Of a stretch of DNA of 64,000 nt, positions 29,801 through 35,353 are shown piece by piece. A model generated the notes under the pieces. The model was not told the DNA's origin. It searched no databases and saw only the letters and a program-made list of their open reading frames with translations. The stretch spans positions 5,084,001 to 5,148,000 of the forward strand of contig NZ_VLKE01000001.1 in NCBI RefSeq assembly GCF_007830265.1. Direction: 5' to 3'. A program made the translations under genes and the position numbers. Numbering within the stretch: the first letter of the stretch is position 1; every line of letters begins with the position of its first letter. The DNA comes from Micromonospora olivasterospora (GTDB taxonomy: Bacteria; Actinomycetota; Actinomycetes; Mycobacteriales; Micromonosporaceae).

Positions 29801-31417
29801 GACATCGCCACCACAACGCAGCAGCGGGAACAGCTGCCGAAGTTGTGGGACGCCCTGATCGACCGGATGGACGGCGACGGGATCATCACCGCCAGCGAGC
29901 CAGCCCTCGCCAAGGCGACAGTCATACCGCAGCGGACGGTGCATAAACGGATCGTGGCATTGCGCGACCGTGGTCTGCTGCAGCTGGTCCAGGAAGCATA
30001 CGGTGGCGGGGCGGCGCGGTACAGGGTGAGCGATCCGGGTCAGCCCCGGCAAGCATCGTTGCCGGCCCCTCCCGAGGGCAGCCAGTGGGTACGCGACCGG
30101 GATGAGGCCGAGAGGCTGTTCGACCAGCACGCCGACCACATCGCCACCACAACACGGCAGCGGGTGGATCAGCTGCCGAAGTTGTGGAACGCCCTGATCG
30201 ACCGGATGGACGGCGACGGGATCATCACCGCCAGCGAGCCAGCCATCGCCGCGGCGACATCCATACCGGCGTCGACGGTGCATAACCGGATCGTGGCATT
30301 GCGCGACTATGGTCTGCTGCAACTGGTCCAGGAAGCATACGGTGGCGGGGCGGCGCGGTACAGGGTGAGCGATCCGGGTCAGCCTGGGCAAGCATCGGTG
30401 CCGAGCCCTGCCCCCGAACCGGACCGCCGCCCGCAGGGTAGTGAGGACCTCACTGCGGGCAGCCGGTGGGTGCGCGACCGGGATGAGGCCGAGAGGCTGT
30501 TCGAGCAGCACGTCGGCCACATCGCCACCACAACGCAGCAACGGGAACAGCTGCCGAAGTTGTGGAACGCCCTGATCGACCGTATGGACGACGACGGGAT
30601 CATCACCGCCAGCGAGCCAGCCATCGCCGCGGCGACATCCATACCGCGGACGACAGTGCATGACCGGATCGGGGCATTGCGCGACCGTGGTCTGCTGCAG
30701 TTGGTCCAGGAAGGTGACGGTGGCGGGGCGGCGCGGTACGGGGTGAGCGATCCGGGTGAGCCCCGGCAAGCATCGTTGCCGGCCCTTCCCGAGGGCAGCC
30801 AGTGGGTACGCAACCGGAATGATGCCCAGACGCTGTTCGACCAGCACGTCGGCCACATCGCCACCAGAAAACGGCAGCGGGATCAGCTGCCGAAGTTGTG
30901 GGACGCCCTGATCGACCGGATGGACGGCGACGGGATCATCACCGCCAGCGAGCCAGCCATCGCCGCGGCGACATCCATACCGCCGTCGACGGTGCATAAC
31001 CGGATCGTGGCATTGCGCGACCGTGGTCTGCTGCAGCTGGTCCAGGAAGCACACGGTGGCGGGGCGGCGCGGTACAGGGTGACCGATCCGGGTCGGCCTG
31101 GGCAAGCATTGGTGCCGGGCCCTGCCCCCGAACCGGACCGCCGCCCGCAGGGTAGTGAGGACCTGTCCTGGCTGGACCACGGGGATACGTTGGCACCTGC
31201 CCCGCTGGCGGGCACGAGCCTGCCCGGGCTACCCGGGCCGCTGGACGCCCCGGACGCCCCACCGGGTCGTCCTGGCAGGCGGGGTGGACGGACGGACCCG
31301 GGGTGGCCCGATCCCGACATTGACCCCGGCCAGTCGCGCATCGACGATCAGGCCGGCGACGGCGGGAACCCCGGGGCCTGGGCCACCTGGCAGGGGCCGG
31401 ACATGAGGTTTTCCTAA
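23849..31417 (+). CDS. Giant tandem winged-helix repeat protein, copy 2 (2522 aa, 3' truncated)
   Basis: TTG 23849 is chosen because AAGGAG lies 10 nt upstream, though the frame stays open toward the ISL3 end 70 bp away and the true start could be lost. Residues 1-310 form a helical, partly hydrophobic region (FWNPVGAMAHLAEA; LLSGALSGAGGAAASGLGLV) resembling N-termini of large exported or polymorphic-toxin-type actinomycete proteins. Residues 310-430 are Pro-rich with VPSWS repeats. An LPAV x4 run lies near 610. A conserved unknown domain spans 834-1080. Seven winged-helix units start at nt 27770, 28139, 28478, 29744, 30077, 30458 and 30794, with acidic Trp-rich linkers. The end (GPDMRFS) is an IS junction: other copies continue DMDWQPS. 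The 676-1080 region is nearly identical to copy 1. Role unknown; DNA binding inferred. Confidence 0.8.
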   Translation: MAAAAFSTVELSESSLRALEAFTGMRVSRARLPLLWDDIGTLEMLAYRVRTVLGPLLEQTVRAVRAAGEGEAFDRFVAQTVPFVGKMAETADLMLAVVEAEKKFFLETETGKRTTVAMFSFMQAEFAAAAAMWFWNPVGAMAHLAEARTVIQVVLRSALVRSAASGTAMQMLFMPGSALLAQVSMMTDGLQSGVNWSAVGKQAAYAGAVALLSTVGGPALGKAAGAVAAAVGKLGLSDSTRMLLTDLLTRPVLETGTEGLFGIGASLMVDGYYDTGNLGADLLSGALSGAGGAAASGLGLVVRRAMNGPRVQMPRIDLTPDGKPVMPVAPPPVGGDTFTGYRAGVDDPKAVGAGGQAPPSTPPPPLPGLNLPAPKLLHLPAPRLDLSVPSWSVPSWSVPSLSVPAAPVPAWVVAAGGPVVERWYRFQQDLVDRYGGLLAGVARAGESMAALAVPVEGVFAGWVEARRGDRVVAGFLSAVGLPAAALTEGFLTGVRQRAVARMAEALAFPGGQVPAEVRAQQIVAGLPAEFDRQALRAIAHLAVQHHIDRYLAAGLPTGPGTPAGAGTSSGAGVPSAAAVEVVERETRNWVDRSLDAILGTSALPAVLPAVLPAVLPAVVAGPDAARVSAVADVVRQVVTDLPARFSAATIADITAPHVSPFPADAPVSWRTGAPAVSVTVEQHTAAAASLAEKQFTALAHRYGVDPAGHDTLAELFRGDWVDGYHQVLTQADGSTPGMPGTPDTASARSTEPGGAAFRVDATPIYASDTTPVSDVSAASDGVFGPDLGSRDTDSTGFGDSGSISGVSVLDEPVGAGSGGLGEPAVAATGSAGQRIHELASGGYGRASDAQLRRLAADLGIQTASPDGVLPRLFEVSRDIVMADTFSGVYFADPAAADPDAAAADRTAARALPRVRGWFTIAGHRNLAERLADDPVRQALFLRMLTASPAWRHAVAQARQRGGDAPDIMLVWCDAAWQAPGQATSFGEWLRTRLRARRLMSSTHEVDQIPGELRPHVDEPVRSVLFSDASVELFGPDLVEAVRTADIIDNGQEPGVRWPDQEDFAAAGGRHRWAGNTSHGQSPDPAQDGHPSAPGPASAAQWMRGPSRDPKAELPVPGPALGPDHPQGEDLSWLDDWDTLPMSGLAPASPADTGLPGPLDDWDALPMSGLAPASPADTGLPWLPWPLDDPDAPSASAWTAGPAASAWTAGWTEPGWPDPDIDVTTHGAAMSTDPSQPRDQAGDGSGNLGDWATWQGPDMDWQPSPAPSPAVTRTDAGTVHAGDTPHHPADEPPTTPASLHPDQPQPTAGSQWVRNQDDAQTLFNQHADHIATTTQQQEQLPKLWNALINHMGADGIITVTESALAAATSTPRQTVHYRIGVLRDSGLLQLVHEARRGVAARYRVSDPGQPPRPAGAPRPRPRQAPLPALPAGSQWVRNRDEAERLFDQHADHIATTTQQRVDQLLKLWNALIDRMDDNGIITASEPALAAETSTLQPTVHRRIVALRDRGLLQLVQESRGHGAARYRVSDPGQPRQASLPAPPEGSQWVRDPDGARRLFDQHADHIATTTRQRVDQLLKLWNVLIDRMDGDGIITATERALAAETSTPRQTVHNRIGALHDRGLLQLVQEAHGGGAARYRVSDPGRPGQASVPGPAPEPDRRPQGSEDLSWLDHGDTSPMSGLVPAPLAGTSLPGLLGDPDAPTASSWQAGRTEPGWPDLGIDVTAHGAGMSTDPGQSRDQAGDGSGNLGDWATWQGDPALDPFDPLHPAWVGPPTAMDTEPGPGPQPMDPTWPQAPTDPTSWSPPSGDQPSQSPGPQSIPPGPGVQDPAPQSPMSGLVPAPLAGTGLPGLPGLLGDPDAPTASSWQAGWTEPGWPDLGIDVTAHGAGMSTDAGQPRIDDQAGEGSGNPSDWATLQGPDMDWQPSPAVTRTDAGTLHAGDTPHHPADEPPTTAPLHPDQPQPQPTADSQWVRTPDDARALFDQHADIATTTQQREQLPKLWDALIDRMDGDGIITASEPALAKATVIPQRTVHKRIVALRDRGLLQLVQEAYGGGAARYRVSDPGQPRQASLPAPPEGSQWVRDRDEAERLFDQHADHIATTTRQRVDQLPKLWNALIDRMDGDGIITASEPAIAAATSIPASTVHNRIVALRDYGLLQLVQEAYGGGAARYRVSDPGQPGQASVPSPAPEPDRRPQGSEDLTAGSRWVRDRDEAERLFEQHVGHIATTTQQREQLPKLWNALIDRMDDDGIITASEPAIAAATSIPRTTVHDRIGALRDRGLLQLVQEGDGGGAARYGVSDPGEPRQASLPALPEGSQWVRNRNDAQTLFDQHVGHIATRKRQRDQLPKLWDALIDRMDGDGIITASEPAIAAATSIPPSTVHNRIVALRDRGLLQLVQEAHGGGAARYRVTDPGRPGQALVPGPAPEPDRRPQGSEDLSWLDHGDTLAPAPLAGTSLPGLPGPLDAPDAPPGRPGRRGGRTDPGWPDPDIDPGQSRIDDQAGDGGNPGAWATWQGPDMRFS
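27770..28790 (+). repeat. Three tandem winged-helix units
   Basis: Units start at 27770, 28139 and 28478. Recognition-helix variable residues (two before TVH, one after) are RQ/Y, QP/R and RQ/N. Unit 1 has an extra Pro-rich insert (PPRPAGAPRPRP) before the next unit. Units 2 and 3 carry one added residue (RVDQLLKLWN) in the first helix. Confidence 0.8.
29744..31110 (+). repeat. Four tandem winged-helix units
   Basis: Units start at 29744, 30077, 30458 and 30794. Variable residues are QR/K, AS/N, RT/D and PS/N. These units differ from copy 1 by IP in place of TP before the variable pair, and by the wing GGGAARYRVSDPG. The 30077 and 30458 units are separated by a short PEPDRRPQGSEDLTA joiner. 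Confidence 0.8.
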
Positions 31418-31928
31418 CGCTCATGCACCGGGGATCATTGACGATTTGGTGCGCGATAGCTGACCGACCCCGCCTTGATCACGGAAAGGGCCGTGCGGGA
31501 CGATCGTGATTGTGACGTCAGGATGGGCCCGCACGGCCTTGTCTCATCGTATCTGCACGGGGATTCCTCGCCGACGGCTGGCCAAGCTGATCGTCGAGTT
31601 GGCCGACCCATGGACCACGCAGCAGGAGTCAAGGCTGCGCGAACGCCGTGGTCGTGACCGCATCCGCGCTGCCGGCGCCGGCCCCGACCACGACCTGACC
31701 TTCACCGACCGGGTCATCGCCACCCTGGTCGTGCTGCGCTTCCAACTCCCGCACGCCGCCCTGGCCCTGTTCTACAACGTCGACCGCGCCACCATCACCC
31801 GAGCGGTGGACGAGATCCGTCCACTGCCGGCCGCTCGTGGGTTCGCGGTGCCCGGCATGCCCGGCGTACGGCTGCGCACCCTGGCCGACGTGTTCGCCTA
31901 CGCCGCCGCGCAGGGCGTCGAGTTGCAA
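31404..31928 (+). mobile_element. IS5-family-like element fragment
   Basis: The sequence leaves the giant repeat gene at about 31404 (after GACATG) and encodes, from about 31506, the N-terminal part of an IS5-type transposase: LTFTDRVIATLVVLRFQLPH, ALFYNVDRATITRAVDEIRP (helix-turn-helix) and MPGVRLRTLADVFAYAA. The DDE domain is missing because the frame joins ISL3 sequence at about 31928. This insertion removed the 3' end of the repeat gene. Confidence 0.6.
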
Positions 31929-32384
31929 AGGCGCGCGGTGGGCGCTGCGCAAGAACCCGGGTCGGCTGTCCGACACGCAGAAGGCGACCCTCGCCTCGAT
32001 CCAGGCCACCAACCGGCCCCTGTACAGGGCGTATCTGCTCAAGGAACAGTTCCGCGAACTTATCAAGATCAAGGGTGAGGACGGCAAGCTGCTACTGGCC
32101 GCCTGGTTGCGATGGGCCGCCCGGTCGAAGATCCCCGCAATGGCGAAGGTCGCGAAGAAGATCCGCCGCCACCTACCCGAGCTACACAACACCCTCGACA
32201 GCGGACTGTCCAACGCGCGGGTCGAGGCGACCAACACCCACCTGCGCGTCCTGACCCGACGCGCCTACGGCTACCACAGCCCCGACGCGCTCATCGCCAT
32301 CGCCGACCTCACCCGAGGCGGCCTATGCCCACCCCTACCCGGCCGATGATCAACCACCGCCACCCACAGAACTAGCAGGAGAGC
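31929..32384 (+). pseudogene. ISL3 transposase, C-terminal half with terminal repeat
   Basis: The frame ending at 32349 encodes KGARWALRKNPGRLSDTQKA, LYRAYLLKEQFRELI, then GLSNARVEATNTHLRVLTRR and AYGYHSPDALIAIADL, the classic C-terminus of ISL3 transposases including the catalytic Glu in ARVEATN. The N-terminal half is missing and is replaced by an IS5 fragment. A terminal repeat (CCCACAGAACTAGCAGGAGAGCCC, about 32361-32384) abuts the N-terminal half of a DUF397 gene. Confidence 0.7.
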
Positions 32385-32519
32385 CCGATTTTTGGAGTCG
32401 CGGACGAGGACGACGCCGGGCAGGTTGTCGGCCACCTCGACGCAGTCACCCCGTTGTTGCCGCCTTTTGTGCTCTTGCGCCACTGCGCGTCACTCAGGTC
32501 TATGACCGTGCCATCCTCC
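32385..32519 (-). pseudogene. N-terminal half of a DUF397 gene
   Basis: The minus strand encodes IDLSDAQWRKSTKGGNN, then after a 1-base loss GDCVEVADNLPGVVLVRDSK and N, where it meets the ISL3 end. The start codon is ATA instead of the ATG in the intact neighbour at 32575-32775. The missing C-terminal half matches the fragment at 23057-23118 on the same strand. Confidence 0.65.
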
Positions 32520-32574
32520 CGTCAGGTCCAGACCCGTGGGCCCTCCGTTGATTGGGGGCTATGGATTTAAGGGT

Positions 32575-32775
32575 TCAGCCGAGCGGGCCGATCTTCTTCG
32601 CCAGGTCGACGAAGCCGCGCCAGCTCGCGGGGGTGAAGGTCAGCGCTCCGCCGTCTCGGTTCTTGGAGTCGCGGACGAGGACGACGCCGGGCAGGTTGTC
32701 GGCCACCTCGACGCAGTCGCCCTGGTTGTTCCCGCTTTTCGTGCTCTTGCGCCACCGGGCGTCACTCAGGTCCAT
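32575..32775 (-). CDS. DUF397 domain protein
   Basis: A 66-aa protein, MDLSDARWRKSTKSGNNQGD, then CVEVADNLPGVVLVRDSKNR and DGGALTFTPASWRGFVDLAK, a complete DUF397 domain (W.KS..S...G.CVEVA). These small proteins partner XRE/DUF5753 regulators in actinomycetes, and some act as antitoxin-like or developmental modulators. Its ATG (32773-32775) lies inside the 3' end of the regulator gene (10-nt overlap), so translation is probably coupled. Confidence 0.85.
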   Translation of the reverse strand: MDLSDARWRKSTKSGNNQGDCVEVADNLPGVVLVRDSKNRDGGALTFTPASWRGFVDLAKKIGPLG

Positions 32776-33533
32776 GATCGTGCCGCTTCTTTCAGAAGGT
32801 CCAGGGAGCGCCCTCGGGGGAGGGACTCGCCGCGGATGCGTTCCCAGCGTCGCTCTAGGGTAGCAATGCCGGCCGGCTGCTCGAAGATCTGCGCCGTCAT
32901 CTGACTGTCCACGTACGCTACGCGCGCCCCGTCGGGCATCTCCGCGATGGTGAACGGCCCGCCGAGGCCCGGGTACATGCCGACATCGGACGGCACGATG
33001 TGTATCTGAACGGCGGGGAGCTGCGCACACTCGACGAGAAAGTCGAGTTGCTCAGCCATGAGGGCCCGGTTACCGTACGCGCTCCGGCGCAAAACCCCTT
33101 CATCGATCACTGCGATGTAAAGGGGCCCGCCCTGGCGGCGCAGAATGGCATGCCTGGCGTTGCGAGCTGACGCCACTTCGTCGACGCGTTCCGGTGACAG
33201 GCCTTCACCTTCGACCGTCGCCCGCGCATACGCCTCGGTCTGGAGGATGCCCGGCACCCACGCGAGTTGGAAGGCCCGCAGGCTGACGGCCTCGCGTTCG
33301 ATCTCCATCCACGGGCGGAACCAGCCGGGCTCGCGTCGCTTCAGCAGGTCCGGCCAGAGGTCGGAGATTTCACGTTCGAGGAGCGCTGCGACCTTCGCCC
33401 GGTGCCGAGACTGCGGGACGTGTCCCGGATTTGCCCAGCGGGCAGCCGTTTTGGGGTCTACCCCTACCTGCTCTGCAAGACTCTCGGCGGTGTGGCCGGT
33501 GGCGACCATGGCTTCGGCGACAGCTCGGTTCAT
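32766..33533 (-). CDS. XRE-family regulator with DUF5753
   Basis: A 255-aa protein; ATG 33533 is preceded by AGGAG. The N-terminal helix-turn-helix is MVATGHTAESLAEQVGVDPK followed by TAARWANPGHVPQSRHRAKV. The DUF5753 sensor follows from about residue 75: FRPWMEIEREAVSLRAFQLA, VPGILQTEAYARA, and later VQIHIVPSDVGMYPGLGGPF and YVDSQMTAQIF. It acts as a DNA-binding regulator with its DUF397 partner downstream and overlapping. It is transcribed divergently from the small-gene operon at 33745, so it may control that shared 210-nt region. Confidence 0.85.
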   Translation of the reverse strand: MNRAVAEAMVATGHTAESLAEQVGVDPKTAARWANPGHVPQSRHRAKVAALLEREISDLWPDLLKRREPGWFRPWMEIEREAVSLRAFQLAWVPGILQTEAYARATVEGEGLSPERVDEVASARNARHAILRRQGGPLYIAVIDEGVLRRSAYGNRALMAEQLDFLVECAQLPAVQIHIVPSDVGMYPGLGGPFTIAEMPDGARVAYVDSQMTAQIFEQPAGIATLERRWERIRGESLPRGRSLDLLKEAARSWT

Positions 33534-33744
33534 CCCGAATCTCCTGTGGAATGTCCAACTTGGCTGACTCTCAAACTGCTACGCGGTGTGTTTGTATCAC
33601 AACCCTCGGCAAAGTGGGTCCCCAGGACGGCGTGGCCGGTGGAGGAGGCATCATCCCGGCGGTCGCGTCCTGTCACCGGGGGCCGCCGTGGTTTTCCCGC
33701 CGATGGCACGGCGGCCCCTCTCCAATCGACAGGGAGGGGAACCA

Positions 33745-33990
33745 ATGGGAGGGCGTCACCGCTTCCGGCGTGGCCGGCACTGTGCGCCGCGCGACGTACG
33801 CCGGGACGAGCGCAGGCCGACACCGAAGCCCGAGCGCCCGCCGGCCCACGATGACCCACCGCCCTCCGGCCCGATGATCCCGGCACCACGGGTACCCCGC
33901 TACGACGTCGCGACCCAGGTCCTCTGGCACCTGGCCGGTGAGCTGCGCACCCCCGCCCAGACCATGCGCGGATACGGCGATGCCCGGTGA
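33745..33990 (+). CDS. Small Arg/Pro-rich hypothetical protein
   Basis: 81 aa from ATG 33745 with AGGGAGGGGA just upstream. The N-terminal 45 residues are basic and Pro-rich (RHRFRRGRHC...), followed by APRVPRYDVATQVLWHLAGE and LRTPAQTMRGYGDAR. The C-terminal part looks gene-like and helical. Its stop overlaps the next start (GTGA), indicating an operon. No known function. Confidence 0.55.
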   Translation: MGGRHRFRRGRHCAPRDVRRDERRPTPKPERPPAHDDPPPSGPMIPAPRVPRYDVATQVLWHLAGELRTPAQTMRGYGDAR

Positions 33991-34097
33991 CGGCGTACGC
34001 GATCAGGGCGGGCGAAGTCCTGCATCTCACCCGCGCCGCCAGCCCGCAGTTCGTACGCCCGATCGCCAACGTGAACCGGGTCCGGGTGCCGGGGTGA
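33987..34097 (+). CDS. Short hypothetical protein (truncated member of a small actinomycete family)
   Basis: 36 aa from GTG 33987, overlapping the upstream stop by 4 nt: MTAYAIRAGEVLHLTRAASP, then QFVRPIANVNRVRVPG. I recall a family of about 60-70 aa starting with IR.GD.L....AAS.QF..PI; here only its first 30 residues remain. The stop overlaps the next GTG (GTGA). Translation coupling suggests it is still expressed. Confidence 0.5.
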   Translation: MTAYAIRAGEVLHLTRAASPQFVRPIANVNRVRVPG

Positions 34098-34342
34098 GGG
34101 GCCGTCGGGAGCACCTGCCGACCCGTCCCACCTGGCGCTGTCTGGCGTGCGGGATCGCCTGGCCCTGCTCGCCCGCGAAGCTGCGCCTCCTCGGCGAGTA
34201 CCGGGGCAACCGTGCCGCCCTCGGCATCTACCTCGCCGGCCTGATGATCGAGGCCGTCGAGCAACTGGCCGAACTGGACCCGGCTGCGCCTCCGGCGGAC
34301 CTGACGGACCGCTTCCTCGGCTGGCTCCGCCCGCGCGGGTGA
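34094..34342 (+). CDS. Small Cys-pair protein often mislabelled flavin reductase
   Basis: 82 aa from GTG 34094, overlapping the previous stop. RPTWRCLACGIAWPCSPAKL has a CxxC...C arrangement that could bind zinc, followed by LLGEYRGNRAALGIYLAGLM and AELDPAAPPADLTDRFLGWL. Relatives in actinomycetes are commonly annotated as flavin reductase without a flavin site being evident. It is the last gene of a three-gene overlapping unit ending at a strong terminator. Confidence 0.65.
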   Translation: MRGRREHLPTRPTWRCLACGIAWPCSPAKLRLLGEYRGNRAALGIYLAGLMIEAVEQLAELDPAAPPADLTDRFLGWLRPRG

Positions 34343-34359
34343 CCCGAACCCCGCGCGGG

Positions 34360-34398
34360 CCGCCCCGCGCCGTTCAGCTCCTGAACGGCGCGGGGCGG
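34360..34398. terminator. Perfect 18-bp stem-loop terminator
   Basis: CCGCCCCGCGCCGTTCAG (34360-34377), loop CTC, and the exact complement (34381-34398), then TTTCCTC. It lies 18 nt after the small-gene operon and just beyond the possible minus-strand gene at 34404, so it may serve both directions. Confidence 0.85.
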
Positions 34399-34403
34399 TT
34401 TCC

Positions 34404-34628
34404 TCACCGACGCGGACGCGGACCGACGACCACCCCGGGTACGGGGAAGTCGCCGGCCGCGCGCAACGCCGTCAGCTCGTCACCGGAGGGGGGCCGAGGG
34501 CTTCCTGCCGGTGCCCATGGGTCCTGTGGTGGTTGTGGCGGGAAGGCGGCGATAGCACAGACGGGGCAGCTCCACAGGAACCGCACAGACAGCTGACCAC
34601 CCGTCCCCGACGCGCCGGGCATCGCCAC
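34404..34628 (-). CDS. Possible small Cys-containing protein
   Basis: A frame of 74 codons: QLSVRFLWSCPVCAIAAFPP, then PPSGDELTALRAAGDFPVPG. There is a CxxC pair and a helical middle, but the ends are low-complexity. It sits between a terminator and the cyclase gene on the same strand. GTG 34628 or ATG 34622 could start it. Composition is only weakly better than noncoding, so confidence is low. Confidence 0.3.
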   Translation of the reverse strand: MAMPGASGTGGQLSVRFLWSCPVCAIAAFPPQPPQDPWAPAGSPRPPSGDELTALRAAGDFPVPGVVVGPRPRR

Positions 34629-34641
34629 CGTCGACGGCCCG

Positions 34642-35304
34642 TCAGTCCTCGGCGCGCCAGCGGTAGAACTCCTTCGCCAGCGAGTCCTGGTGCCCGCGCC
34701 AGGTCTCCGGCCGGTACGGGCTGATGTACGGGCTCAGCTCCTCCATGACCTTGGCGAACGCCGGCTTGTGATGGTTGTGCCGTTGGGCCTCGGCGACGGA
34801 GGTGTCCTGCTCCAGCAGGTGGACGTACACGTCGTCGATCGAGTACAGCCAGCGCCCGCTCACGCCCAGCTCCCTCGGCAGCGACCCGGCGTCGGACTCG
34901 GCGAAGACGCGCGCCACGTCGGACTCCGCGCCCGGCTTGATCCGGCCCACGATCACGGTCAGCTTCGTGTCGGCGGGCTCCGGCCCGTCCGGCGCCCAGT
35001 GGTAGAACTCCTTCGCCACCGAGTCCGACGGGTTCTTCCAGTACCTCGGGTACGGGGTCACGTACGGCGCGATCTCCTCGGCGATCTTCTGGAACGCGGG
35101 CAGCCCGCGGGTCTGGCCCGAGATCTTGGGGTCCTGCAGGCGCTCGATGACGTGGATGTAGAGGTCGTTGTGCGACAGCAGGCGCCGCCCGATGACGCCC
35201 AGGTCCTGCGGCCGGGTGGCCTTGTCGTAGTGCCCGAAGACCGGGCCGACCTTGTCCTCACTGCCGGGGACCATGCGGCAGACGATCACGTTGCGGAAGA
35301 CCAT
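34642..35304 (-). CDS. SchA/CurD-like (TcmI-type) polyketide cyclase, duplicated domain
   Basis: 220 aa from ATG 35304 with AAGGAG eight bases upstream. It has two tandem about 105-aa repeats: MVFRNVIVCRMVPGSEDKVG... ending KEFYHWAPDG, and KLTVIVGRIKPGAESDVARV... ending KEFYRWRAED. The paired [YH]RW ends and DLYIHVIERL/DVYVHLLEQD strands match the SchA/CurD family found in aromatic (spore-pigment-like) polyketide clusters, where it assists folding or cyclisation. It is the last gene of the tailoring operon, 49 nt after the P450. Confidence 0.75.
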   Translation of the reverse strand: MVFRNVIVCRMVPGSEDKVGPVFGHYDKATRPQDLGVIGRRLLSHNDLYIHVIERLQDPKISGQTRGLPAFQKIAEEIAPYVTPYPRYWKNPSDSVAKEFYHWAPDGPEPADTKLTVIVGRIKPGAESDVARVFAESDAGSLPRELGVSGRWLYSIDDVYVHLLEQDTSVAEAQRHNHHKPAFAKVMEELSPYISPYRPETWRGHQDSLAKEFYRWRAED

Positions 35305-35353
35305 GACGACTCCTTGACTGGGATGGGATGCGGGACGGGTCGGGCGTACGGGA

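Noticed and set aside
27989..31180. Long open frames antisense to the winged-helix arrays (up to 1063 codons)
   Set aside because: They mirror the repeat structure of the sense strand, are Arg/Gly/Pro-rich, have no domain pattern and no ribosome site; they arise from codon bias in high-GC repeats.
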